Shown here in pieces: positions 1 to 9,312 of a stretch of 64,000 bases of DNA; position 1 is the stretch's first letter; the number at the start of each line of letters is the position of its first letter. Source of the DNA: Sphingomonas sp. H160509 (GTDB taxonomy: Bacteria; Pseudomonadota; Alphaproteobacteria; Sphingomonadales; Sphingomonadaceae); assembly GCF_024124765.2 (NCBI RefSeq), contig NZ_JAMXSR020000002.1, positions 3,864,001 to 3,928,000 of the forward strand. Reading direction: 5' to 3'. Under the pieces are notes generated by a model. That model made no database searches, was not told the DNA's origin, and saw nothing but the letters and a program-made list of their open reading frames with translations. The translations under genes were made by a program, and so were the position numbers.

Positions 1-558
1 GCCCTGGAACGGCTTCGACAGCCCGGTGTCGACGGTCCCCGGATGCAGACCCACGACGATCCCACTCGAGTTCCGCCGCTTGTCCTCGATCGAGATCGTC
101 TTCACCAACTGGTTCAGTGCCGCCTTCGACGCACGGTAGCCGTACCAGCCGCCGAGCTTGTTATCGCCGATGCTACCTACGCGAGCAGACAACACGGCGA
201 ACACGATCCGCCCCGCCTTCGGCATCGTCGGCAGGAAGTGCTTGGCCACCAGCGCCGGCCCGATCGCGTTGATCGCGAAGTTGCGCGCCATCCACACCGG
301 ATCGAGCTCGCGCATCGCCTTCTCGGGACCCTTGTCGCCGTCGTGCAGCAACCCGGTTGCGACGATCACCAAAGTTGGCGAGCCAACGCGCAAAGCCGCC
401 GCCGCAATGCTCGCCTCGTCCTCCAGATCGAGATGCCGATCGCCACTCTCCGACCGCGCGAACCCATGGACCTTGTCGAACGCACCTTCCTCGATCAGCG
501 CTTCCTCCAGCGCCTTGCCGATGCCACCCGACACACCGATGACGACCGCGCTGCTCAC
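1..558 (-). CDS. Short-chain dehydrogenase (C-factor/CsgA-like), 3' end off the window
   Basis: A short-chain dehydrogenase/reductase runs off the left edge, so its C-terminus is missing. The product starts MSSAVVIGVSGGIGKAL; GVSGGIG is the glycine-rich NAD(P)-binding turn. About 150 residues in, YRASK supplies the catalytic Tyr-x3-Lys. The TGLLHD stretch in the middle is characteristic of the C-factor-like SDR group. The start is a GTG that overlaps the TGA of yaaA by four bases (GTGA), so the two are probably co-transcribed and translationally coupled, with yaaA first. Substrate is unknown: assignment to the C-factor group is by sequence resemblance, and a signalling role should not be assumed. 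Confidence 0.85.
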   Translation of the reverse strand, partial: MSSAVVIGVSGGIGKALEEALIEEGAFDKVHGFARSESGDRHLDLEDEASIAAAALRVGSPTLVIVATGLLHDGDKGPEKAMRELDPVWMARNFAINAIGPALVAKHFLPTMPKAGRIVFAVLSARVGSIGDNKLGGWYGYRASKAALNQLVKTISIEDKRRNSSGIVVGLHPGTVDTGLSKPFQG

Positions 559-1305
559 TTGCGGACGAACCGGAACTGCGCGTCGCTGCTGCCCGCCGCG
601 TCATACGCATAGCCGTCGCTGTCGAAGCCCTTGATCCCCTCGATGTCGTCGACGCGGTGCTCGACCAGCCACCGGGCGACCATGCCGCGGGCCTTCTTCG
701 CGTGGAAGCTGACGAACTTCTGCGCCTCGCCCTCGCGGAAATCGATCGCCACCACGCGGATCGACTTGGGCAGCTTGCCGTCCGCTGCCGCCCAATATTC
801 CTGGCTCGCGAGGTTGAGGATCGTCCCCGACCCCTCCGCCTCGACATCGTCCGCCAGCAGCTTGGCGATCCTGTCCCCCCCACCAGTCGGTCAGCTTCGT
901 CTTCCGCGGCGCCCACCGCGTGCCCATTTCCAACCGGTAGGGCCGCATCAGGTCGAGCGGCCGCAGCAAGCCGTAAAGCCCCGACAGCATTCGCACGTGA
1001 TCTTGCGCGTAGTCGACTGCAGCCTCGTCGAGCGTCTTGGCCTCCAGCCCGGTATAGACGTCGCCGGCAAACGCGAACATCGCCGGCCGCTCGGGCAGCG
1101 TGTCGAAATCGCGATACCGGTCCGCGTTCAGCTTCGCCAGCGCCGGCGAGATATGCATCAGCTCGGACAGCTTCTTTTGCGTCAGGTGCGCGGCGGCATG
1201 CGCCAGCGTCTTAGCCTCGTCGGCGAAGCGCGGCGTGGTCGGGTCGAGCTTGGGTAGCGCGCTCTCGTAATCGAGCGTTTTGGCGGGCGATAGGACAGCG
1301 ATCAT
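555..1305 (-). CDS. yaaA: YaaA-family peroxide-stress protein, one-base frameshift
   Basis: The N-terminal half begins MIAVLSPAKTLDYESALP, the hallmark start of the YaaA (DUF328) family, which lowers free iron and protects DNA during peroxide stress in E. coli. The second half is in another frame and ends in FDSDGYAYDAAGSS and FRFVRK, also typical of the family. The frames join at a run of seven C at 875-881; with six the text reads TDWWGDRIAKLL and the gene is 249 residues, normal for YaaA. I regard the extra base as an error. The stop overlaps the start of the following SDR gene by GTGA. Confidence 0.9.
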
Positions 1306-1387
1306 GCGCGCGATCTAGCGACGGCCGGGGGCGCGTTCAATCGACGTTCACGCGCAATCTTACATCCGCGGGATCCAAGCCGCTCGC

Positions 1388-1416
1388 TTGAACGTATGCA
1401 TGGCGGATCATATAGC
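1388..1416 (+). promoter_or_regulatory. Candidate sigma-70-type promoter
   Basis: TTGAAC at 1388-1393 and TATAGC at 1411-1416 are separated by 17 bases, about 50 bases upstream of the ATG of the TPR protein. The match is by eye only, and alphaproteobacterial promoters are often less canonical. Confidence 0.4.
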
Positions 1417-1468
1417 GTCGTCGCGCGCCACTTACGTAAGCGGGCCGACGCAGAGGGAGAGTTTCCGC

Positions 1469-2763
1469 ATGAAGACCATTTCCAAGCTTGCACTGATTGC
1501 GGCGTTTGCCACCGGCACGAGCGGCCTCGCGCTGTCGGCGCCTGCGTTCGCCAAGGACAAGAAGGCCGAAGAGGCGCCGGCCATGAAGCTGAGCCCCGAA
1601 GTCCAGAAGCCCGGCATCGCCGCGCAGACTGCGCTGACCGCCAAGGATTACGCCGGCGCGCAGACCGCGATCGACCAGATCGATGCCGCCGCCAAGACCG
1701 ATTACGAGAAGTATATCGGCGCGGCGCTTCGCTATCAGCTCGAGAACGAGAAGCTGGTTGCCGCGCAGACGGCCAACCCGAACGCCCCGATGAACGAGAC
1801 GACGCTGGCCAAGCCACTCGACGCGCTGATCGCCAACCCGGCGACGCCGGCCGCCGATCGCGGCAAATACGCATATCGCCGCGGTGCACTCGCGTTCAAC
1901 GGCAAGCAGTATCCGATCGCGCTCCAGTATTTCGCGAAGGCCAAGGAACTCGGATATACCAACCCGGACCTTGGGTTGCAGATCGTCAAGGCGAAGATGG
2001 AAAGCGGCGACGTGACCGGCGCCACCGCCGATCTCGACGCCTCGATCACGCAGATGACCGCGGCGGGCCAGAAGGCTCCCGGAGGACTATTATCGCTATG
2101 CGATCGCCAAGTCCTACGCCGCCAAGCGCAACGCCGACACGATGGCGTGGCTGAAGAAGTGGATCGCGGCATATCCGTCGGCGAAGAACTGGCGTGACGT
2201 GCTGATCCTGTCGGGCATCCAGGCAAACGCGCTGATCCCGCTCGACGAGGCACAGAAGGTCGACGTGTTCCGCCTGATGCGTGCGACCAATTCGCTCGCC
2301 GATCAGACCGACTATCTCCAGTATGCCGACAGCGTAAACCGTCGCGGCCTGCCGAGCGAAGCACAGGCAGTGATCAAGGAAGGCCTCGCCGCGGGCAAGA
2401 TCCCGGCGTCGAACACGATGGCCAAGGGGCCTGCTGGCGGACGCGAGCAAGAACATCGCCAACGACGGTCCGTTGTCGGGTCTCGAAAAGCGTGCTGCGG
2501 CCGCTCCGAACGGCAAGCTCGCCGCGGGTACGGCCGATGCCTATCTTGGCCAGAACAACTACGCCAAGTCGATCGAGCTGTATCGCCTGGCGCTGACCAA
2601 GGGCGGCGTCGATGCCGACGACGTCAACCTGCATATGGGCATCGCGCTCGCGCGGTCCGGCGACAAGGCTGGCGCCGCGACGGCGTTCTCCGCGGTCAAG
2701 GCGTCGCCCAAGGCGGATGTTGCTGGCCTGTGGACGACCTGGCTCGGCGCACCGGCTGCGTAA
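1469..2763 (+). CDS. Secreted TPR-type repeat protein, two frameshifts
   Basis: The ATG at 1469 follows an AGAGGGAGAG ribosome-binding stretch. It opens a Sec signal peptide (MKTISKLALIAAFATG, cleavage likely after APAFA), so the protein is predicted periplasmic. The mature part is alpha-helical with TPR-like pairs such as YRRGALAFNGKQYPIALQYF and DAYLGQNNYAKSIELYRLAL. Reading frame breaks twice, at the GG of 2081-2082 (one G restores QKAPEDYYRYA) and at GGGG of 2426-2429 (three restore TMAKGLLADASK). With both repaired the protein is 430 residues. No enzymatic motif is visible; a scaffold or assembly role is only inference from the repeats. Confidence 0.8.
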
Positions 2764-2787
2764 GCTGCGGCGTCTCGAACAAGGAAG

Positions 2788-2820
2788 CGGGGTGGCAGCA
2801 ATGCCACCCCGTTTTCGTTT
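2788..2820 (+). terminator. Rho-independent terminator
   Basis: A perfect 10-bp stem (CGGGGTGGCA / TGCCACCCCG) closes a GCAA loop and is followed by TTTTCGTTT. It lies 25 bases after the TPR gene stop. Confidence 0.85.
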
Positions 2821-2852
2821 GTGGGTATGGCTAGCCAATCACGGCGTCCGAA

Positions 2853-2964
2853 CTCCCCTCCCTGAAAGGGAGGGGGCGGGGGGGTGGGTTGGCCTGCTTG
2901 TGTCACGAAAGTCCGAACCAAGCGGAACCCGACCCACCCCCAACCCCTCCCTTCCAGGGAGGGG
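2853..2964. repeat. Intergenic GC-rich inverted repeat, family B
   Basis: Two CCCCTCCCT-type palindromes (2853-2876 and 2936-2964) flank a short spacer. Each arm is itself a hairpin and together they can fold as one long inverted repeat. Related copies are at 6675-6702 and 10243-10350. Confidence 0.7.
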
Positions 2965-2985
2965 CGAAGGCTAGAAGTCGGAAGA

Positions 2986-3453
2986 TCAGTCCACGACCAC
3001 CGGGATGCCCGACAGTGCCTTCGCCGTCCGGATCGTCAGCGAAGTCTTCACGCTCGCCACGTTCGGCGCTGGCGTCAGATGCGTCGTCAGGATTTCCTGG
3101 AAGCTCTTCAGGTCGGCGGCGACAATCTTCAGGATGAAGTCGATCTCGCCGTTGAGCATGTGGCATTCGCGGATTTCGGGAATGTCGGCGATGTGATGCT
3201 CGAACGCGGCGAGGTCGTGCTCGGCCTGGCTGCGTAGCGACACCATCGCGAACACGGTGATCGGGAAACCCAGGCGGCTGGCATCGAGATCGGCGTGATA
3301 GCCACGAATGGCACCGGCTTCCTCGAGTGCGCGGACGCGGCGGAGGCAGGGCGGCGCAGTGAGCCCCACCTGGTCGGCGAGATCGACATTGGTCATTCGA
3401 CCGTCGGCCTGCAACAGCGACAGGATCTGCCGATCGATCCGGTCAAAACTCAT
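2986..3453 (-). CDS. Lrp/AsnC-family transcriptional regulator
   Basis: A compact Lrp-type regulator. The N-terminus MSFDRIDRQILSLLQ followed by a helix-turn-helix (NVDLADQVGLTAPPCLRRV) is the AsnC DNA-binding domain, and the C-terminal half is the RAM ligand-binding fold with CHMLNGEIDFILKIVA. I start at 3453 because an AGGAG lies about ten bases upstream on the coding strand and the family begins close to the DRIDRQIL motif; a start at 3495 would add 14 residues. The target amino acid cannot be read from the sequence. It faces away from the histidine kinase gene, leaving a 167-bp divergent control region. Confidence 0.92.
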   Translation of the reverse strand: MSFDRIDRQILSLLQADGRMTNVDLADQVGLTAPPCLRRVRALEEAGAIRGYHADLDASRLGFPITVFAMVSLRSQAEHDLAAFEHHIADIPEIRECHMLNGEIDFILKIVAADLKSFQEILTTHLTPAPNVASVKTSLTIRTAKALSGIPVVVD

Positions 3454-3620
3454 TTCACGCAACTCCTGATGGGCATCGCAAACCAAGCGATTCATTCCTC
3501 ATAGCGATAAGATTGTTGCGGCGAAACGCAATTGTCCCACAATGCGACGAAGGGCATTGCCTACCGAAATGGGTTGTTCCTTCGCATCGCCGCGCGCGTT
3601 AAGGAATCGGTACGGAGAGC

Positions 3621-5511
3621 GTGCTAAGCCCGCTGAAGCCGGGGAACGATGTGCGGTTCGACGATAGCCTGAAGACGATCCTTGCCGCCGATATGGCCAC
3701 CGATTTCGGTGCGCAATCGGCGTGGCGGCAGTTGGTCGACCTGATGGGACGTGGTCGTGCGGTCGTCGACGAGCCGGCGATCGCGCGGTTGCGGCTGTTG
3801 CGCCAGGCGGTGCCGGTCGAGGTCCGGGCTGCGAGTGCGCGGGCGCTGGCGTTTGCCAAGCCTAATGCGCGACTCGTCGGGTTCTTCGCGGAAGACGTGC
3901 TGGCGATCGCCGCGCCGGTGTTGCGGACGGCGACGCTGGAGCCGGACGATTGGCTCGCGCTTCTCCCGCGGCTGACACCGCCGAGCCGTTCCGTGTTGCG
4001 CCATCGTCGTGATCTGCCTGCCGAGGTCCAGCGTGGGTTGCAGAGCTTCGGTCCGACCGACTTCGTGTTGCCGCAGCCCGAAGCGCCAGTCGAGATCGAG
4101 GTAGCTGAGGCTGAACCGGTCGCGCCCGAGCCCACAGCGCCCGAACCGGTGCCGATCGAACAAGCGCCGGTCCGCGATGAACCGGTTGCGAAGCGTCCGG
4201 CACCGGCTCCCACCGACATTCCCGAGCTGTCCCTCTACGCCGCGCCGCTCAGCGAAACCCCGTTCATGGCGCTCGGCGCGGTCGCACGCGGGCTGCCGTT
4301 CGTCGCCGAGGCGTTTCGTCACGCCAAGCTAGCCGAGACCGAGCCGACTGTCGTCGAGCCGGCTGGACCAGCGCCGGCCGACCGGTTCGAGATTTCCGAC
4401 CTCGTCGCGCGGATCGAAGCGTTCAATCGCGACCGCACCGTCGATGCTGCTACGCCAGCGCCCGTGGCGGCCGAGATCGAGGGCTTCCGCTTCGAGACCG
4501 ATGCGCAAGGCGTCATCCGGATGGTCGACGGCGTCGCGCGCTCGGCACTGGTCGGCGTGTCGCTCGCCTATGCCGCGCAGCAGGGGGGAGGCGCATCTTG
4601 ACGGAGTCGCGGCAGGTGCATTCCGCCGACGCTCGCGGTTCAGCGATGCGCGGCTCGAAGTAGGCGGCCTATCCGATGCGTTCGGATCGTGGCGGCTGTC
4701 GGGCGTTCCGGCGTTCGAACATGCCTCCGGCCGATTCATCGGTTTCCGCGGAACGGGGCGTCGCCCGCGTCGCGACGAGACGGCCGAGCCGGTTCGTGTC
4801 TCGTCGCCGGTGTCCGACTCGCTCCGTCAGCTCGTTCACGAACTGCGCACGCCGACTAACGCGATCGCCGGGTTCGCGGAGCTGATCGAGACGCAGTTGC
4901 TCGGCCCGGTCTCGCCGACCTACCGCGACCGTGCGACCACGATCCGTACGCAGGCGGGCGACCTGCTCGCGGCGATCGATGATCTCGATACTGCCGCGCG
5001 GATCGAAGGGTGTGCGCTCGACCTGCGCCCGACGACGGTGCCGGTTCGTGCGTTGCTCGACCGGGTCGCCCGCGATCTCCAGCCGCTCGCGACGCTGCGT
5101 GGCACGAGCCTGGGCGTAGCGATGCCGGCGGGCGACTGCGACATCCGCGGCGACGATCGTGCGGTCGAGCGGTTGATCGGCCGGTTGCTCGCCGCCCTGG
5201 TTTCGGCAGGGCGGAAGGGCGAGCAGCTCGGCGTGGTCGTGCGGCCGGTCGCCGATACCGTGACGATCGAGTTCGACCGACCCGCCGCGCTCGCGGCGCA
5301 TGCCACCGATGTCCTGCTGAGTATCGATGCCGAACATGAGAGCGACGGCGATGGCGCGCCCTTGCTCGGGACCGGGTTCGCGTTGCGACTGGCACAGAAC
5401 CTCGCGGTCGAACTGGGCGGCGTGCTGACGATCGGTGCCGACCGCCTGACCCTTCAGCTTCCGGCTGCTGATACTGTCGATGCGGAGCGGACCGCCGACG
5501 AACAGCGGTGA
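3621..5511 (+). CDS. Atypical cytoplasmic sensor histidine kinase, one frameshift
   Basis: The GTG at 3621 follows GGAG. The first 170 residues form a helical domain resembling DUF2336-type repeats, followed by a proline/glutamate-rich linker and, near residue 390, an H-box (LRQLVHELRTPTNAIAGF) typical of HisKA. No membrane segment is seen. The ATPase half is degenerate: the segment where the N-box asparagine belongs reads RLIGRLLAALVSAG, and no clear DxGxG is present, although a G2-like GTGFALRLAQNL remains. Six G at 4583-4588 shift the frame; five restore AAQQGEAHLDG and a 629-residue protein. It may be a phosphotransfer or regulatory histidine protein with weak or no kinase activity. Its stop overlaps the deacetylase start. 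Confidence 0.8.
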
Positions 5512-6491
5512 CATACCGTCCCCCGCGCCCGACCGACGCACAACGCGTGGTATGGCCCGAGGAATTCGGCACGCGCTTCACCGTCTTCGCGGATGTCGAA
5601 GAGGAATTCGACTGGAACGCCCCGCTGGATCGCCGCAACCGTTCGACGACCGCGATGGCGGCCTTTCCTGACGCGCATCGCCGGTTCGCCGAACGGGGCG
5701 TCGCGCTGGCCTGCATGGTCGACTATCCGGTCGCCACCGATCCGGTGGCCATTGCGATCCTGTCGCGGGTCGTCGAGGATGGACGGTCGGAGATCGGTAC
5801 GCAGCTCCATGCCTGGGTCAATCCGCCGTTCCCGGACAGCGCGCCGCCGGGATCGAGTTACGCCGGCAACCTGCCGCGCGCATCGGAAGCCGCCAAGCTC
5901 GAAACGCTGACGAAGGTGATCACGGCCGCGTTCGGTAAGGCCCCGCGTGCTTACCGGGCTGGCCGCTACGGTATCGGTCCGAACAGTTTCGCGCTGCTCG
6001 CCGGGCTCGGTTACCGAATCGATAGCTCGGTTCGTCCCGGCTATGATTACAGTGCTGACGGAGGTCCCGACTTCTCGATGGCCGACGCCGGCGCGTATCG
6101 CGCAGAGGGGATCGTCGAGTTGCCGCTGACCACGGTCTTCACGGGCGGTGCGCGATGGGGTGGCGCGCATTTGTATCGGGCGCTCGGACGCATTCCGAAG
6201 GGAAGGGGCCTCTTCGCGCGCCCGCACCTGCTGTCCCGGATCGCGCTGACGCCCGAGGACATGCCGATCGCCGATGCTTTGGAGGCCGTCGCGGTGGCGG
6301 CTGGCGAAGGTCTGCGGTTGCTCAACCTGTCCTTCCACTCGCCGTCTTTGGTCCCGGGTCACACGCCTTACGTTCGCGACGCGGCGGATTTGAAGCGTTT
6401 TCATGCATGGTGGGCGGTGATGCTCGACGAGTTCGAGCGGCGGGGGATTCGCAACGCCTCGCTCGATGAGATCATCGCCGCGTTGGGGTAA
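5508..6491 (+). CDS. Polysaccharide deacetylase-family protein
   Basis: 327 residues starting at a GTG inside the histidine kinase stop (GTGA). FTVFADVEEEFDWN carries the conserved acidic metal/catalytic position of carbohydrate esterase family 4-like proteins. RAGRYGIGPNSFALLAGLGYRIDSS and the late NLSFHSPSL motif are typical of the WalW-like polysaccharide deacetylase subgroup. No signal peptide is present, so action on cytoplasmic or membrane-precursor glycans is likelier than on mature wall. Translational coupling to the kinase-like protein suggests the two act in one envelope-polysaccharide process. Substrate is unknown. Confidence 0.85.
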   Translation: MTYRPPRPTDAQRVVWPEEFGTRFTVFADVEEEFDWNAPLDRRNRSTTAMAAFPDAHRRFAERGVALACMVDYPVATDPVAIAILSRVVEDGRSEIGTQLHAWVNPPFPDSAPPGSSYAGNLPRASEAAKLETLTKVITAAFGKAPRAYRAGRYGIGPNSFALLAGLGYRIDSSVRPGYDYSADGGPDFSMADAGAYRAEGIVELPLTTVFTGGARWGGAHLYRALGRIPKGRGLFARPHLLSRIALTPEDMPIADALEAVAVAAGEGLRLLNLSFHSPSLVPGHTPYVRDAADLKRFHAWWAVMLDEFERRGIRNASLDEIIAALG

Positions 6492-6501
6492 GGCGTCGAT
6501 T

Positions 6502-6556
6502 GTTTCCCCGCGAAGGCGGGGACCCAGACTGGGCTCCCGCCTTCGCGGGAGAACAA
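6502..6556. repeat. Intergenic inverted repeat, family A, copy 1
   Basis: CCCCGCGAAGGCGGGG and CTCCCGCCTTCGCGGGAG are joined by ACCCAGACTGGG. Near-identical elements stand at 9156-9212 and 44361-44415, always between genes. The layout resembles REP/BIME-type palindromic units. Confidence 0.85.
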
Positions 6557-6674
6557 GAAACGGCCGCGCCGCTGCGGCCTTGACGCGCTTTCGTATCTGG
6601 CGGGAACATCAACGTTCGACAAGTTCGACCGCCATGGCATCTGCAATAGCCACGCTGCGCGCCAACTCCAACAG

Positions 6675-6702
6675 GCTCCCCTCCCTGGAAGGGGAGGGGG
6701 GA
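6675..6702. repeat. Intergenic GC-rich repeat, family B, half copy
   Basis: CTCCCCTCCCTGGAAGGGGA continued by a G run; it matches one arm of the longer elements at 2853 and 10243. Confidence 0.6.
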
Positions 6703-6756
6703 TCATTGGGGTTTGGGCTTCGTTGCAGCTCTCACCCTGGCGTCATCACGCTGTAC

Positions 6757-6798
6757 CCCAAAACCAGAAAGGGCGGCCCGTTGCCGGACCGCCCTTCT
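6757..6798 (-). terminator. Rho-independent terminator of rplM-rpsI
   Basis: Read on the minus strand, AGAAGGGCGG and CCGCCCTTTCT form a strong stem around a short loop, followed by GGTTTT, 25 bases beyond the rpsI stop. Confidence 0.75.
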
Positions 6799-6822
6799 GA
6801 TACGCAGATACTGAAAGCGAGA

Positions 6823-7381
6823 TTAGCGCTTCGAGAACTGGAAGCTACGACGGGCCTTCGCCTTGCCGTACTTCTTGCGCTCGACGACGCGGCTGTCGCG
6901 GGTCAGGAAGCCTGCTGCCTTGACCGATGCGCGCAGCACCGGTTCGAAGCGGGTCAGTGCCTGGCTGATGCCATGCTTGACCGCGCCGGCCTGGCCCGAA
7001 AGGCCACCGCCCTTGACGGTGCAGACGACGTCGTACTGACCTTCGCGCTCGGTGATGCCGAACACCTGGTTGATGACGAGACGCAGCGTCGGACGGGCGA
7101 AATACACTTCCTGGTCACGACCGTTGATCGTGATCTTGCCGGTGCCGGGCTTGACCCAGACGCGCGCGACTGCGTCCTTGCGACGGCCGGTCGCGTAGGC
7201 GCGGCCCCTGCTTGTCGAGGATCTGCTCGCGCAGCGGCATCGGCTCGCGGACGGGCTCGTTCGAGACCGGCGCTGCGATATCGCCTTCGCTGGTCGGCAG
7301 AGCCTGCTCGGCGGGGGCAGCCGGCGCGGGCTGGTTGGTCAGGCTCGCGAGATCGGCGAGCGACTGGCGGTTGTCGGACAT
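6823..7381 (-). CDS. rpsI: 30S ribosomal protein S9, one frameshift
   Basis: The C-terminal 125 residues are a classical S9: a GRRKDAVARVW motif near the start of the domain, GGGLSGQAGAVKHGISQAL in the middle, and a basic tail ending RRSFQFSKR. Ahead of it is a roughly 55-residue Ala/Pro/Glu-rich extension (MSDNRQSLADLASLTNQ onward), unusual against E. coli S9 but seen in sphingomonads. Four C at 7205-7208 break the frame; three restore DKQGRAYATGRRKDA and a 185-residue protein. As S9 is a core ribosomal protein, the break is almost certainly a sequence error. It follows rplM with a one-base stop/start overlap, the usual L13-S9 operon. Confidence 0.95.
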
Positions 7382-7860
7382 TATGCGCCCACCTTGTTCT
7401 TGCGGTTCATGCTGCCGATGTCGAGCACGGCAGGGTTCTGTGCCTCGTGCGGATGCTCGGTGCCCTTGAAGATACGCAGGTTGCGCATCTGCTCACGACC
7501 CAGCGGGCCGCGCGGGATCATGCGCTCGACAGCCTTTTCGAGAACGCGCTCCGGGAAGCGGCCGTCGAGGACCTTGGCGGCAGTGATGCCCTTGATGCCG
7601 CCGGCGTAACCGGTGTGCTTGTAATAGATCTTCTTCGCGGCCTTGTTGCCGGTGAAGCGGATCTTGTCGGCATTGATCACGACGACGTTGTCACCGCAAT
7701 CGACATGCGGGGTGAACGACACCTTGTGCTTGCCGCGCAGGACGTTGGCGATGATCGATGCGGCACGGCCGACGACGAGACCTTCCGCGTCGACGATATG
7801 CCACTGCTTGTCCACCTCTGCCGGCTTCGCCGACTTGGTGGTCTTCATGAGCGCCTTCAT
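7381..7860 (-). CDS. rplM: 50S ribosomal protein L13
   Basis: 159 residues beginning MKALMKTTKSAKPAEVDKQW. The L13 motifs are intact: WHIVDAEGLVVGRAASIIA, GDNVVVINADKIRFTGNK, and the C-terminal GMIPRGPLGREQMRNLRIF-like block (here VERMIPRGPLGREQMRNL). I use the ATG at 7860 because relatives in sphingomonads carry the same MKALMKTTK start; a second ATG lies four codons later. Its stop overlaps the rpsI start by one base, so both are co-translated. Confidence 0.96.
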   Translation of the reverse strand: MKALMKTTKSAKPAEVDKQWHIVDAEGLVVGRAASIIANVLRGKHKVSFTPHVDCGDNVVVINADKIRFTGNKAAKKIYYKHTGYAGGIKGITAAKVLDGRFPERVLEKAVERMIPRGPLGREQMRNLRIFKGTEHPHEAQNPAVLDIGSMNRKNKVGA

Positions 7861-7984
7861 GGGCGTTAGACCTTCCAGATTGAATGCAAGCGCACCAATG
7901 GGAGGCCCCACAGCGCGAATGCCGGCCTAATGCTGAAAGGGGGGCTTCAAGTCAAGCTTTCCGCCGGTTTCCTGACGGGTATTA

Positions 7985-9037
7985 TTATACCCGCTGCTTT
8001 ACATGAGGTGCTGTGCCCACCGCGTGGGCGGCGAACATCGCGGCTATCAGGAGCAGCGCGGCATTGCCCTGATGCGCGACCGCGACGTCGATCTGCACGC
8101 CGGTCATCAGCGTCGCGATGCCGAGCATGATCTGGAGCGTGACGAGCCCGACGACGAAGAAGCCAGCGCTGCTGCCGGTCTTAGTCGCCTTGATCGCCAG
8201 CCAGATGAGCCCGGCGGCGGCGGCGAACGCGAACCAGCGGTGGATGAACTGCACGACGATCGGGTTGTCGACCGCATTGCTCCAGGCGGGGTTCACCATC
8301 GGCACGTCCGCGGGGAACAGCCCGTCGCCCATCAGCGGCCAGCTCGCGAAGGCATAGCCTGCATCGAGACCGGCGGTGAAAGCGCCATAGACCAACTGCA
8401 CGAACAGAAGCGCCAGCGCGAGGATCGCGACCGGCGCGAGGCGGGCAGGGGCGGCGAGTGGGTTGCGGTGCAGAGCCATCAGGTCGAGCGCGGTCCACAC
8501 GATCCCGGCTAGGATCGTCAGTGCGGTCAGCAGGTGGACGGCGAGTCGGATGTGGCTGACGTCGGTTCGCACCGACAGGCCGGAGGCAACCATCCACCAG
8601 CCGATCGCGCCCTGGAACGCGCCAAGCGCGAGCAGCGCCGACAGCCGCCAGCCATAGCCGACCGGGATGCGCTTTCGCACCGCGAACCAGATCAGCGGTA
8701 CCGCGAACACGAGACCGATCACGCGGCCCCAAAGCCGGTGGAGATATTCCCAGAAGAAGATCGCCTTGAACCCGCCGACCGTCATGTCGGCGTTGAACGC
8801 GGCGTATTCGGGGATGCGCTTGTAGGCGTCGAACTCGGCCTGCCACTGCGCGTCGTTGAGCGGCGGGATGATTCCGCTGATCGGCTTCCACTGCGTGATC
8901 GACAGCCCCGACTCGGTCAGCCGCGTGATCCCGCCGATGACGACCATCGCGACGATCAAGCCTGCGACCGTGAACAGCCACAGGGCGACGGAACGAGGAC
9001 GGGCTTTGCTGAGGAAGGCGGCGCTGGGTTGAAGCAT
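7985..9037 (-). CDS. ctaA: Heme A synthase (Cox15/CtaA)
   Basis: Inner-membrane protein with about eight transmembrane helices that converts heme O to heme A for cytochrome c oxidase. Diagnostic stretches are VVIGGITRLTESGLSITQWK, EYLHRLWGR, HLLTALTILAG, QFIHRWFAF and VAVAHQGNAALL, which carry the heme-ligating and structural histidines. I place the start at 9037 (MLQPSAAFL) because relatives begin close to the first membrane helix; an in-frame ATG at 9073 would add 12 residues. The reading frame is uninterrupted. The gene stands alone between rplM and a family A repeat. Confidence 0.92.
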   Translation of the reverse strand: MLQPSAAFLSKARPRSVALWLFTVAGLIVAMVVIGGITRLTESGLSITQWKPISGIIPPLNDAQWQAEFDAYKRIPEYAAFNADMTVGGFKAIFFWEYLHRLWGRVIGLVFAVPLIWFAVRKRIPVGYGWRLSALLALGAFQGAIGWWMVASGLSVRTDVSHIRLAVHLLTALTILAGIVWTALDLMALHRNPLAAPARLAPVAILALALLFVQLVYGAFTAGLDAGYAFASWPLMGDGLFPADVPMVNPAWSNAVDNPIVVQFIHRWFAFAAAAGLIWLAIKATKTGSSAGFFVVGLVTLQIMLGIATLMTGVQIDVAVAHQGNAALLLIAAMFAAHAVGTAPHVKQRV

Positions 9038-9155
9038 GGTGAGGAGATAGTGGTTTGCGAGGCGGGGCGCCATCGGTTCGTGGTGCGCCGTTGCTTCATG
9101 TTGCTGGGGGGCGGTTCGGTAGAAGCCGGACTGGCGGACGCAGCACGCTACTTCC

Positions 9156-9212
9156 TTGTTCTCCCGCGAAGGCGGGAGTCCAGACTGGGCTCCCGCCTTC
9201 GCGGGAGAACAA
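9156..9212. repeat. Intergenic inverted repeat, family A, copy 2
   Basis: TTGTTCTCCCGCGAAGGCGG pairs with the right arm CCGCCTTCGCGGGAGAACAA around CCAGACTGGG. This is the most symmetric of the three copies (others 6502-6556, 44361-44415). Confidence 0.88.
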
Positions 9213-9312
9213 CGAGGAGGGCGTGAACCCTTCAGAATCTAGCCTAAATTGCCGCCAAAATTCGCAATGTAATGTTGTATCCTGTCAACGAGGCGTCTAT
9301 ATCCGTCGAACG

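Larger units (their letters stand above)
6492..6822. other. 331-bp intergenic region with two repeat elements and a terminator
   Basis: Between the deacetylase stop and the rpsI stop I see no credible gene. The stretch holds a family A inverted repeat (6502-6556), a family B repeat (6675-6702) and the rpsI terminator (6757-6798). Confidence 0.8.

Noticed and set aside
875..882. Programmed frameshifting at homopolymer runs
   Set aside because: The events hit unrelated housekeeping genes, occur in varied contexts, and lack slippery-site and pseudoknot structure. A sequence error is simpler.
5454..6404. 316-residue frame opposite the deacetylase
   Set aside because: Antisense shadow; the deacetylase has family motifs.
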